Assembly (NCBI RefSeq): GCF_001882345.1 | Contig: NZ_MINL01000001.1 | Location: forward strand, 809,944-873,943 | Direction: 5' to 3' | Source: Halomonas sp. QHL1 | GTDB lineage: Bacteria > Pseudomonadota > Gammaproteobacteria > Pseudomonadales > Halomonadaceae | Length of the DNA: 64,000 nucleotides | Shown here: one piece after another, positions 16,865 to 25,622 of the stretch | Position numbering within the stretch: position 1 is the stretch's first letter | Layout of the letters: the number at the start of each line of letters is the position of its first letter | The notes under the pieces: generated by a model | Databases searched by the model: none | Told to the model about the DNA's origin: nothing | The model's input: the letters and a program-made list of their open reading frames with translations, nothing else | Position numbers and translations under genes: made by a program

Positions 16865-17650
16865 TTACTCTTCGCGCCAGCGTGCCAAATGGGTTTCGAT
16901 CAGTTCGCGGGATATCGAGTAAGGCGGCGGCAGAGAAGGCAACTGACGGGGAGAAAACCACGCAGCATCGCTAATCTCCACCCCATCGATGCGAATGCGC
17001 CGGGTGGTGGCTTCGGCGAAGTAACCAAACATCAACGAGTGTGGGAATGGCCACGCCTGACTTTGGTGATAACGCAGTTGATCGATATGTACGCCCACCT
17101 CCTCAAACACCTCCCGGTGCACCGCCTCTTCCGCTGACTCCCCCGGCTCGATAAAACCTGCCAACGTGGAGTAACGCCCGGGTGGAAAGCGCGGACTGCG
17201 GGCAAGCAGCATCGCCTCGCCGCTGGTCACCAGCGTGATAATGCACGGCGAGATACGCGGATAGTTGCGGTGCCCACAGGCGTGGCAGTGCATAGCGAAT
17301 TCCGCAGTCAGCTTGGTGGCCGGTGCACCACAGCGACCGCAGAAACGGTGGTTCTCTAACCAAGCACCTACCTGCAGCGCCGTAGAGAGCAGGCTAAACC
17401 AGGCGACGGAAAGCTCGCTCATCCATTGCCGACCATCAATCCAACCGCTTTCAGCCTGGGACTCAACCAGCAGCGCCACCGGTTCATCATTCCAGTAGCA
17501 CAGCGGCTGCATCTGCTCTGTCCAGGGTTGATAGGGCTGCAGCGGGGTTAACTCTTCACTGCCGTTTAAAGGGGCTGGCGCCAACAGGCTACGCGACAGC
17601 CGAATCACCCGCCCTGCTTGTTCGTGATGGGGAATTTCTCGCCTAAGCAT
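16865..17650 (-). CDS. nudC: NAD-capped RNA/NADH pyrophosphatase NudC
   Basis: This encodes 261 residues. There is a Zn ribbon of four Cys (CGRCGAP, then CHACGHR), then the Nudix box GFIEPGESAEEAVHREVFEE, then SQAWPFPHSLM, which matches the SQPWPFPxS signature of the NADH-diphosphatase subgroup with a Pro-to-Ala change. The enzyme splits NADH and decaps NAD-RNA. The ATG at 17650 overlaps the dnaQ stop by 8 bases, so it is translated from the same message as dnaQ. Confidence 0.93.
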   Translation of the reverse strand: MLRREIPHHEQAGRVIRLSRSLLAPAPLNGSEELTPLQPYQPWTEQMQPLCYWNDEPVALLVESQAESGWIDGRQWMSELSVAWFSLLSTALQVGAWLENHRFCGRCGAPATKLTAEFAMHCHACGHRNYPRISPCIITLVTSGEAMLLARSPRFPPGRYSTLAGFIEPGESAEEAVHREVFEEVGVHIDQLRYHQSQAWPFPHSLMFGYFAEATTRRIRIDGVEISDAAWFSPRQLPSLPPPYSISRELIETHLARWREE

Positions 17651-18401
17651 CGCTGGCCGCACCCTCAAACCAGTTCAATTGATGCGCCTCGCACTTGGCC
17701 TGGTGGGCCGCTCGTTCTTCGTCGGTGGGCCGCACCACGCGCAGTTGGCCAGGCGTTAAAGAAAGCCGCTGAATCGACATCCCCTCATTGGAGGTATCCG
17801 CCTGCTCCTGTTCCGCTGCGGAGGCCGCGTCCAAGGTCAGCGCGGTCTGTCCCCCAGTCATTGCCAGGTAGACCTCAGCGAGGATTTCCGAGTCTAGCAG
17901 TGCACCGTGCAGCACCCGGTGGCCGTTGTCGATATCGTAGCGTTTGCACAATGCATCAAGGCTGTTGCGCTGGCCGGGGTGCATCTTCCGCGCCATGGTC
18001 AGCGTATCTAATACGCCGCAATGATCCCTTACCGGCCCCAACACAGGGGATTTGCGCTGCCGATTCAACATGCCCAGCTCGTGGTCAATAAAGCCCACAT
18101 CGAAGGGGGCGTTATGAATCACCAGCTCTGCGCCTTCGATAAATGCCCAAAACTCATCGGCTATTTTGGCGAACACCGGCTCGTTGGCAACTCTGGCGTC
18201 ATCAATCCCGTGTACGGCGACCACCTCAGCGTCGATATGCCGCTCGGGGTTGATGTATTGATGATAAGTGCGGCCAGTAAAGCGTCGATTGACCATCTCA
18301 ATAGCACCAATTTCGACTAGGCGATGGCCATCTTTTGGGTCGATACCCGTAGTTTCAGTATCCAAGATTACTGTACGGTAACCAGATAAACGTTTATTCA
18401 T
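17643..18401 (-). CDS. dnaQ: DNA polymerase III epsilon subunit (proofreading exonuclease)
   Basis: This encodes 252 residues. Residues 8-180 form the exonuclease: Exo I D14/E16 in LDTETTG, Exo II in HNAPFDVGF, and Exo III H/D in HGALLDSEILAEVYL. The C-terminal part contains a flexible linker and the segment that contacts the polymerase alpha subunit. It proofreads in the replicative holoenzyme. It overlaps nudC by 8 bases. In many gammaproteobacteria its direct neighbour is rnhA; here rnhA is 27 kb away at 45339 in the same orientation, with the C1-oxidation block in between. Confidence 0.95.
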   Translation of the reverse strand: MNKRLSGYRTVILDTETTGIDPKDGHRLVEIGAIEMVNRRFTGRTYHQYINPERHIDAEVVAVHGIDDARVANEPVFAKIADEFWAFIEGAELVIHNAPFDVGFIDHELGMLNRQRKSPVLGPVRDHCGVLDTLTMARKMHPGQRNSLDALCKRYDIDNGHRVLHGALLDSEILAEVYLAMTGGQTALTLDAASAAEQEQADTSNEGMSIQRLSLTPGQLRVVRPTDEERAAHQAKCEAHQLNWFEGAASDA

Positions 18402-18855
18402 AACGTCCCATAAACTTCATAATTTATTGATTTAAAATAATTAACTTCACCTCAAAGCTGAAGCTTCATTCACGACAAAGTGTAATTGACAAGATTTATC
18501 TTATTACACTAGATAAAAGTGTAAACATGGCCTTCCAGATAAAATATTTCATCGCCTTCGATGGCGAGCGTTATTCGTAGCTCCTCGATACAGCCGCAAA
18601 TGGATTTCCATTGTACTACCCAACGAGTTACATCGCTCGTTCGGTACGGCCCAGTGTTACTCATGAAACTCAGAAAGTGCATCTCGAGGCTATCAAGCGT
18701 GTATGAGTGGGAGACACACAAGGAACTGTATATCAGGATATTCGCGGCGATGCCTCGCTAGGCGATCTGGTCGATCCGGCACGTTGAGTATCGGCGAATA
18801 GTGAGCACAGCACCGGTCGAAAGACCGGTGCTTATGCGGGTTAAAATCGTCGCGA
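18402..18855. other. 454-bp intergenic region at the left edge of the C1 block
   Basis: No convincing gene is present. The first about 130 bp beyond dnaQ are AT-rich and should carry the dnaQ promoter. AGTGTAAT (18479-18486) and ATTACACT (18503-18510) form a perfect 8-bp inverted repeat. A plus-strand TTGACA (18486-18491) with TAGATA 18 bases further (18510-18515) overlaps it, pointing away from dnaQ, but no gene follows on that strand. A strong hairpin near 18820 belongs to the formate dehydrogenase transcript end. Confidence 0.5.
18809..18832 (-). terminator. hairpin after the formate dehydrogenase genes
   Basis: AGCACCGGTC and GACCGGTGCT form a perfect 10-bp stem with a 4-base loop, 23 bases past the fdh alpha stop codon. 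No T-run follows, so it may work as an mRNA 3'-end stabiliser or with Rho rather than as a classical intrinsic terminator. Confidence 0.55.
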
Positions 18856-21759
18856 CTATGCGCCCGTTTTCAACTTTGGCAAAGCATAATCAAGCAGCGG
18901 GTATGCCCCCTCCTCAGCCATGGCCTCCGAGCGACTCAGACGACAAGCAGCGTACTTGAATTCGGGGATCTTGCCGTAAGGATCGAGAGCCGGATTAGTC
19001 AGCAGATTCGCCGCCGCCTCCGCATAACAGAACGGCACGAAGACCATGCCTTCCGGCATCTGCGGATCGACACGTGCCATCAGCGTTATCTCCCCCCGCC
19101 GGGTGGTAATCGTCAACTGCTCACCCGGCTTCAAGCCCAGGCGTGCCAACTCGACCGGCGCAACGCTAGCCACGGCGTCGGGTTCGAGATCGTCAAGCAC
19201 CTTGGTGCGTCGGGTCATTGAGCCGGTATGCCAATGCTCGAGCTGACGCCCCGTCGTCAGAACCGTCGGATAGGCATCATCGATAGGTTCATCGGGCGGC
19301 AGCGGTCGGGTGGGCGAGAACTTGGCGCGACCACTCGGGGTGGGGAAAGCATCGCTGAAGACCACATCGGCTCCCGGTGTATCGTCCGCTGGGCATGGAT
19401 AGGTGACCGACTGCTCTCGCTCGAGGCGCTCCCAACTAATATGATCCAGCGACGTCATGCCCTTGGTCATCTCGTCGAACACATCGCGTGGGTGGTGATA
19501 ATTCCAGGGCAAGCCAAAACGCTGAGCCAGCTGTTGAATGATCCACCAATCAGGCTTGGCCTGCCCAGGTAAGGGCATGGCGGCACGCCCCATTTGCACT
19601 TGGCGGTTGGTGTTGGTCACGGTGCCGTCCTTTTCCGGCCAGGCTGAAGCCGGCAGGATTACGTCGGCGTATTGTGCCGTCTCGGTGACAAACAGATCTT
19701 GCACCACAAGGTGTTCAAGTTTGGCCAGGGCGGCACGGGCATGATCGAGATCAGGATCGGACATCGCCGGGTTTTCACCCAGAATATACATACCACGGAT
19801 GGTGCCCGCGGTGATGGCATCCATTATTTCGACCACGGTCAAACCGGGCTTGGCTTCCAGGGTGGTATTCCAGAGTTCCTCAAAAGCACTGCGTACCTGG
19901 GCATCCGAGACGGGCTGGTAATCGGGTAATACCATCGGGATCAGGCCTGCATCGGAGGCGCCCTGTACGTTGTTCTGCCCACGCAACGGATGCAGCCCAG
20001 TGCCGGGCCGCCCCGTCTGGCCGCACGCCAAAGCCAGCGAGATCAGACAGCGAGCATTATCGGTGCCATGGGTGTGCTGAGAAATGCCCATCCCCCAGAA
20101 GATCATCGCCTTGTCGGCGTTGGCGTAAAGCCTCGCCACTTCGCGTATGTCTTCGGCGGAGATACCGCAAAGGTTCGACATGGCTTCCGGCGTCATGTCG
20201 ATGACGTGAGTCTTGAGCGCCTCGAAACCCTCGGTGTGCTTGGCGATATAAGCCTCGTCGTAAAGCCCTTCCGTGACGATGACGTTGAGCATGGCATTGT
20301 ACAGCGCCACGTCGCTGCCTGGAGTGAAGCGCAGCGTCTTGTGCGCATAGGCCCCTAAGGCCTGACCACGTGGATCAATGATAATGATCTTGGTGCCCTT
20401 CTTGGCCGCCTGTTTAAAGAAGGTTGCCGCGACGGGATGGTTTACCGTGGGGTTGCAGCCGGTAAGAATAACCACATCGGATTCCAGCGACTGCATGAAT
20501 GAAGCCGTTACAGCACCGGAGCCAATGCACTCCATCAGCGCAGCGACCGAACTGGCATGACACAAACGCGTGCAATGATCGACATGATTGGAACCGAAGC
20601 CGGTGCGTACCAGTTTCTGAAATAGCCATGCCTCTTCATTGGAGCACTTGGCGCTGCCGAAACCAGCTAATGCATCAGGGCCATGGTCTCTCTTCAGGCC
20701 GACCAAGCCCTGCGCGGCCATATCCAGCGCCTCATCCCAGCTTGCCTCGCGAAAATGCGTGGTGGGGTTGGCCGGATCGAACTCGGGGTCGAGCCCCTTG
20801 GCCACGCCCTCGCGACGAATCAATGGGGTGGTCAGGCGTGACGGATGGCGTGGATAATCGAAGCCAAAGCGCCCTTTCACACACAACCGGTTATGATTCG
20901 ACGGCCCGTCGCGGCCATCAACAAACAGAATTTCCTCATCCTTGATATGGTAAGTCAACTGGCAGCCGACGCCGCAGTAGGGACATACCGAATCCACCGT
21001 ACGATCGGCGATTTTTGAATCGCCACGGCCTTGCTCATCGATCAATGTCGCCGGCATCAATGCACCGGTCGGGCAGGCCTGTACACACTCACCACAAACC
21101 ACACAAGTGCTTTCACCCATGGGGTCGTCAAAATCAAAGACGATCTTGGATGAAGCGCCGCGATGGGCCATCCCGATTACATCATTGACCTGAACTTCAC
21201 GACAGGCACGCACGCACAGGTTGCATTCGATACAAGCATCGAGATTAACGTTCATCGCACTATGCGAGGTATCGTGATTCGACAGCTTTTGCTCAGTTTT
21301 ATTTGCCTCGACGGGATTGCACGCCGGTATCCATGCCTTGACCGCCGTGGCGTCTATGGCCAGTTGGTCGGCCATTGCCCAGAAGTGGCTGGCTCGATCG
21401 GGGCTATCCTCACGTTCGGGTTGGTCTGCGATCAGCAGCTCCATCACGCCCTTACGGGAAATCTGCGAGCGCTCCGAGGTAGCACTCTTGACCACCATGC
21501 CGGGTCTGGCTTCGCGCAGGCAGCTCGCGGCCAAGGCACGTTCGCCTTCGATCTCGACCATACAGACTCGGCAATTACCATCGGCGCGGTAACCGTAAGC
21601 ATCCTTGAAGCATAAATGGGGGATCGTCTCTCCTGCACGCTTGGCGACTTGCCACAGTGTCTCGCCGGAAAAGGCCGTGACGCTATGGCCGTCGAGGGTC
21701 ATCTCGAATGGCTCGGGCGTACCTGATGTCGGCGATGCAGGGAATAATGCGGTATTCAT
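18856..21759 (-). CDS. fdhA: NAD-dependent formate dehydrogenase, Mo/W catalytic alpha subunit
   Basis: This encodes 967 residues. There is an N-terminal 2Fe-2S ferredoxin domain (Cys about 50, 63, 66 and 80), two 4Fe-4S clusters (CIECNLCVRAC at 176-186, CVVCGECVQAC at 219-229), and the proximal cluster motif CPYCGVGC (259-266). The molybdopterin oxidoreductase domain follows with the catalytic Cys400 in TRLCHASS, so it uses Cys, not selenocysteine. Length and domain order match FdsA/Fdh1A-type soluble enzymes that oxidise formate to CO2 with NAD+. AAGGAGCAG precedes the ATG. It follows the beta subunit gene by 21 bases. No fdhD or small delta gene is adjacent. Whether the metal is Mo or W cannot be read from sequence. 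Confidence 0.93.
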   Translation of the reverse strand: MNTALFPASPTSGTPEPFEMTLDGHSVTAFSGETLWQVAKRAGETIPHLCFKDAYGYRADGNCRVCMVEIEGERALAASCLREARPGMVVKSATSERSQISRKGVMELLIADQPEREDSPDRASHFWAMADQLAIDATAVKAWIPACNPVEANKTEQKLSNHDTSHSAMNVNLDACIECNLCVRACREVQVNDVIGMAHRGASSKIVFDFDDPMGESTCVVCGECVQACPTGALMPATLIDEQGRGDSKIADRTVDSVCPYCGVGCQLTYHIKDEEILFVDGRDGPSNHNRLCVKGRFGFDYPRHPSRLTTPLIRREGVAKGLDPEFDPANPTTHFREASWDEALDMAAQGLVGLKRDHGPDALAGFGSAKCSNEEAWLFQKLVRTGFGSNHVDHCTRLCHASSVAALMECIGSGAVTASFMQSLESDVVILTGCNPTVNHPVAATFFKQAAKKGTKIIIIDPRGQALGAYAHKTLRFTPGSDVALYNAMLNVIVTEGLYDEAYIAKHTEGFEALKTHVIDMTPEAMSNLCGISAEDIREVARLYANADKAMIFWGMGISQHTHGTDNARCLISLALACGQTGRPGTGLHPLRGQNNVQGASDAGLIPMVLPDYQPVSDAQVRSAFEELWNTTLEAKPGLTVVEIMDAITAGTIRGMYILGENPAMSDPDLDHARAALAKLEHLVVQDLFVTETAQYADVILPASAWPEKDGTVTNTNRQVQMGRAAMPLPGQAKPDWWIIQQLAQRFGLPWNYHHPRDVFDEMTKGMTSLDHISWERLEREQSVTYPCPADDTPGADVVFSDAFPTPSGRAKFSPTRPLPPDEPIDDAYPTVLTTGRQLEHWHTGSMTRRTKVLDDLEPDAVASVAPVELARLGLKPGEQLTITTRRGEITLMARVDPQMPEGMVFVPFCYAEAAANLLTNPALDPYGKIPEFKYAACRLSRSEAMAEEGAYPLLDYALPKLKTGA

Positions 21760-21780
21760 GTCACTGCTCCTTAGCTTCTG

Positions 21781-23514
21781 TCAGCCCCGAACGATCACGT
21801 TCTGAGCAGCCAGCGGCTCGCGGAAGTCTTTCAAGAGCCCCAACACCGGGTTGGGTGCGGCTTGGCCCAAACCACAAATCGAGGCATCCATCATCACTTG
21901 CGACAGGCGTGAAAGCTCAGCCACGTCCCAGGTATCGCGCTGGAGCAATGCCAGCATTTTTTCGGTGCCAACCCGGCACGGCGTGCACTGTCCACAGGAC
22001 TCATCGGCAAAGAAAGCCAACAGGTTGGTGGCCACCGCCCGGAGATCATCCTGGTCGGACACCACCATCACCGCGGCGGAACCAATAAAGCAGTCATGCG
22101 CCTGGAGGGTATCAAAATCCAGAGGAATATCAGCTTTGCTCGCTGGCAGAATACCTCCTGAGGCGCCACCGGGAAGATAAGCGACCAGGGTGTGCCCCTC
22201 CTGCATACCACCGCAGTACTCATCGATCAGTTCATTTAGCGTAATACCCGCCGGCGCCAGGTGCACGCCAGGTTTATTGATGCGCCCCGATACCGAGAAG
22301 CTGCGCAAGCCACTGCGACCATGGCGACCGTGACCGGCGAACCACTCAGCACCGCGTTTCCAGATCAACGGGATCCAGTAAACGGTCTCGACATTGTTGA
22401 CCAGGGTTGGACGATCGAAAAGCCCCACCTGGGCCACATAAGGAGGACGATGACGTGGCTTGCCAGGTTTGCCCTCCAGTGATTCGATCAGCGCCGATTC
22501 TTCGCCGCAGATATAGGCTCCCGCGCCACGGCGCATCACGATATAGCCGGGCTCGACCAGCCCCGCTGCTTCCAGCTCGGCGATCGCCTCATGCAGGACG
22601 CGATGCAAACCGGGGTATTCATCCCGCAGGTAGATATACAGGGCCGTAGCGTCTATTGCCCATGCGCTGACCAGCGCGCCTTCGAGAAAACGGTGCGGGG
22701 CACGCTCCAGGTAGTAACGATCCTTGAAAGTTCCCGGTTCGCCCTCATCGGCATTGATGACGCAATAGCGAGGCCCCGGCTCAGCACGTACGAAGCCCCA
22801 TTTGCGGTAAGTCGGGAAGCCCGCGCCCCCCAACCCACGTAAACCCGATGCCTCCAGCATCGTCGTCAACGCACCGACGCTCACCTTCCCCGTCTGACAA
22901 TCGCTAAGCAATAGGTAACCGTCTTCGCCGAGATAGTCGTCGAGCTTCTGCCAGTCAATAGCCTCGGGATGATAATGACCTGTATCCAGTACTGCCTCGA
23001 CCGCATTGCGCGTCGCATAGCCAAGATGGCGATGGCCCATTTCAACGACCGGTGCTGTTTCGCAACGGCCCATACAAGGCGCACGGATCACTCGCACCTG
23101 ACTTGGATCGACGCCGGCTTGCAGCTCAGCTTGCAGCGTATCGGCTCCTGCCAGTTGACAGGATAATGAATCGCAGACGCGGATAGTGGTGGGTGGAGGC
23201 GGCGCCTGATTGTCATGCACGACGTCGAAATGCGCATAAAAGGTAGCCGTTTCATATACCGCCGCCATGGGCAGGTTCATGAACGTTGCCAAGGCGCGCA
23301 GGTGGCGCAATGCCAAGTGCCCGTATGCATCCTGTAGGGTGTGCAGATTCTCGATCAACAGATCTCGGCGGCGAAGCGAACTGTCTTCATCCGTGCCCAG
23401 CAGGGATTCGACCTCAGCAAACGCAGCGGGGTCGAGGTCTCGACCACGAGGCTTGCCGCGAGGTCCCCGCCTGCCCGACGTTGCACGCTGTGTCTTACCG
23501 ATTGTACTCACCAT
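21781..23514 (-). CDS. fdhB: formate dehydrogenase diaphorase beta subunit, fused NuoE-NuoF type
   Basis: This encodes 577 residues from the ATG at 23514. Residues about 35-180 are the thioredoxin-like 2Fe-2S domain (CDSLSCQLAG and CMGRCETAP). Residues about 200-560 are the NuoF-like domain: GLRGLGGAGFPT, the FMN/NAD region GEESALIESLEGKPGKPR, and the 4Fe-4S motif ESCGQCTPCRVG with a fourth Cys in ICGLG. It passes electrons from formate to NAD+. The fusion gives a two-subunit enzyme, as in Methylorubrum Fdh1, rather than separate FdsG and FdsB. A GTG start at 23559 is rejected because it lies inside a palindrome and adds non-family residues. Confidence 0.92.
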   Translation of the reverse strand: MVSTIGKTQRATSGRRGPRGKPRGRDLDPAAFAEVESLLGTDEDSSLRRRDLLIENLHTLQDAYGHLALRHLRALATFMNLPMAAVYETATFYAHFDVVHDNQAPPPPTTIRVCDSLSCQLAGADTLQAELQAGVDPSQVRVIRAPCMGRCETAPVVEMGHRHLGYATRNAVEAVLDTGHYHPEAIDWQKLDDYLGEDGYLLLSDCQTGKVSVGALTTMLEASGLRGLGGAGFPTYRKWGFVRAEPGPRYCVINADEGEPGTFKDRYYLERAPHRFLEGALVSAWAIDATALYIYLRDEYPGLHRVLHEAIAELEAAGLVEPGYIVMRRGAGAYICGEESALIESLEGKPGKPRHRPPYVAQVGLFDRPTLVNNVETVYWIPLIWKRGAEWFAGHGRHGRSGLRSFSVSGRINKPGVHLAPAGITLNELIDEYCGGMQEGHTLVAYLPGGASGGILPASKADIPLDFDTLQAHDCFIGSAAVMVVSDQDDLRAVATNLLAFFADESCGQCTPCRVGTEKMLALLQRDTWDVAELSRLSQVMMDASICGLGQAAPNPVLGLLKDFREPLAAQNVIVRG

Positions 23515-23556
23515 CCGCAATTTCTCTCGCTCACTTGAAAATTCGTGGCACTCAAG

Positions 23557-23601
23557 CACTTGGCGCCGTAATAGCGAGTTATCCTATTACGGCGCCAAGT
23601 G
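23557..23601. repeat. 18-bp perfect inverted repeat upstream of the formate dehydrogenase operon
   Basis: CACTTGGCGCCGTAATAG (23557-23574) and its exact reverse complement (23584-23601) flank a 9-base spacer. It sits in the 128-bp gap between the gfa stop and the fdhB start, 42 bases before the ATG. There is no T-run on the fdh side. It could be a regulator dyad, a 5'-leader hairpin or a read-through barrier between gfa and fdh. Confidence 0.9.
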
Positions 23602-23642
23602 TTCAGATCATTATTACGACTAAAGAGACAGGCCGAAGACGA

Positions 23643-24212
23643 TTACAGCACGCCTTTTGCCTTTGCCGTATGCGTCGCAATGGCATCCATCAGAGGCGGA
23701 GAAAGACAGTCATAAGGCTCCAGCCCAAGTTCTTTCAAGCGTGAGCGAACAGCGCCCATCTGTTCCGGGTCTGTTCCCGCTTCGATAATTGACGAAGTAA
23801 AGGCAGCAAACTCGGGGGCGGCCCATCCTTGCTCACGAGATAGCTCGGTATGGATGAAATCCAAGCCATGAAAGGGATGCGATGTGTTTTCGATACGCCC
23901 GAACATGTGCACACCGCAATCCTGGCAAGCATGACGTTGGATGGCAGCGGAAGAATCGACGACCTTCAGCTTGTCCTCATTCGCCGTGACACTCACTGCA
24001 TCCCTCGGGACCACGGCCACTTGGGAGAAGAGCGCGCCTGATGGCTTCCAGCATTTGGTGCAACCACACACATGGTTGTGCATGCATTGCGCCTTGACGG
24101 TTACCTCGACCTGGTTGGAAGGGCAATGGCAGTACAACGTGCCACCGCTAAACTGGTCACTGCCCGCCTTCACGCCATTATCGACCGAAGGGTGGATATT
24201 GATTCCGCTCAT
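23643..24212 (-). CDS. gfa: glutathione-dependent formaldehyde-activating enzyme Gfa
   Basis: This encodes 189 residues, matching Paracoccus Gfa in length. Zn-binding Cys are in [21 protein letters not shown] and [14 protein letters not shown]. The C-terminal segment [19 protein letters not shown] is typical of the family. Gfa was described as speeding the joining of formaldehyde and glutathione; a glutathione-carrier role has also been proposed. The ATG at 24212 has AAAGGAGA upstream and aligns with family starts. An in-frame ATG at 24323, also with a good GAGG site, would add 37 polar residues rich in Asp, Asn and Lys. It lies downstream of the hydroxymethylglutathione dehydrogenase gene in the same direction. 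Confidence 0.92.
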   Translation of the reverse strand: MSGINIHPSVDNGVKAGSDQFSGGTLYCHCPSNQVEVTVKAQCMHNHVCGCTKCWKPSGALFSQVAVVPRDAVSVTANEDKLKVVDSSAAIQRHACQDCGVHMFGRIENTSHPFHGLDFIHTELSREQGWAAPEFAAFTSSIIEAGTDPEQMGAVRSRLKELGLEPYDCLSPPLMDAIATHTAKAKGVL

Positions 24213-24350
24213 TTGCTGTTCTCCTTTCTCACCAATGTGATTGTCTTTATTATCCTTATTGTCGGCAGGGGCTGGGTCACTCTCCCCTCGCAAACTGGTC
24301 AGAACTTTTGTTAGCCACGACATACTTCACCTCATCTCAACGATGCCCTT

Positions 24351-25505
<1,155 letters not shown>

Positions 25506-25622
25506 TCACTGTCATTGATGGTGCCGAACTCACGAGCGCGGCATGTCTAAGTCAGTCTAGGTGAGCGTAGTCGAAAAGGGTATTGACACAGGAGTCATAA
25601 GAGTGTTGCCACAGGGCAACAA

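Noticed and set aside
18561..18761. 66-codon plus-strand frame and overlapping 70-codon minus-strand frame near the block edge
   Set aside because: Neither has a ribosome-binding site or plausible protein character; both probably random.
21163..21615. Plus-strand frame of 150 codons inside fdhA
   Set aside because: It is antisense to the ferredoxin-like domains of formate dehydrogenase; shadow frame.
23515..23559. GTG start giving a 592-residue formate dehydrogenase beta subunit
   Set aside because: The GTG lies inside the perfect palindrome and the added residues do not look like the family; the ATG at 23514 is simpler.
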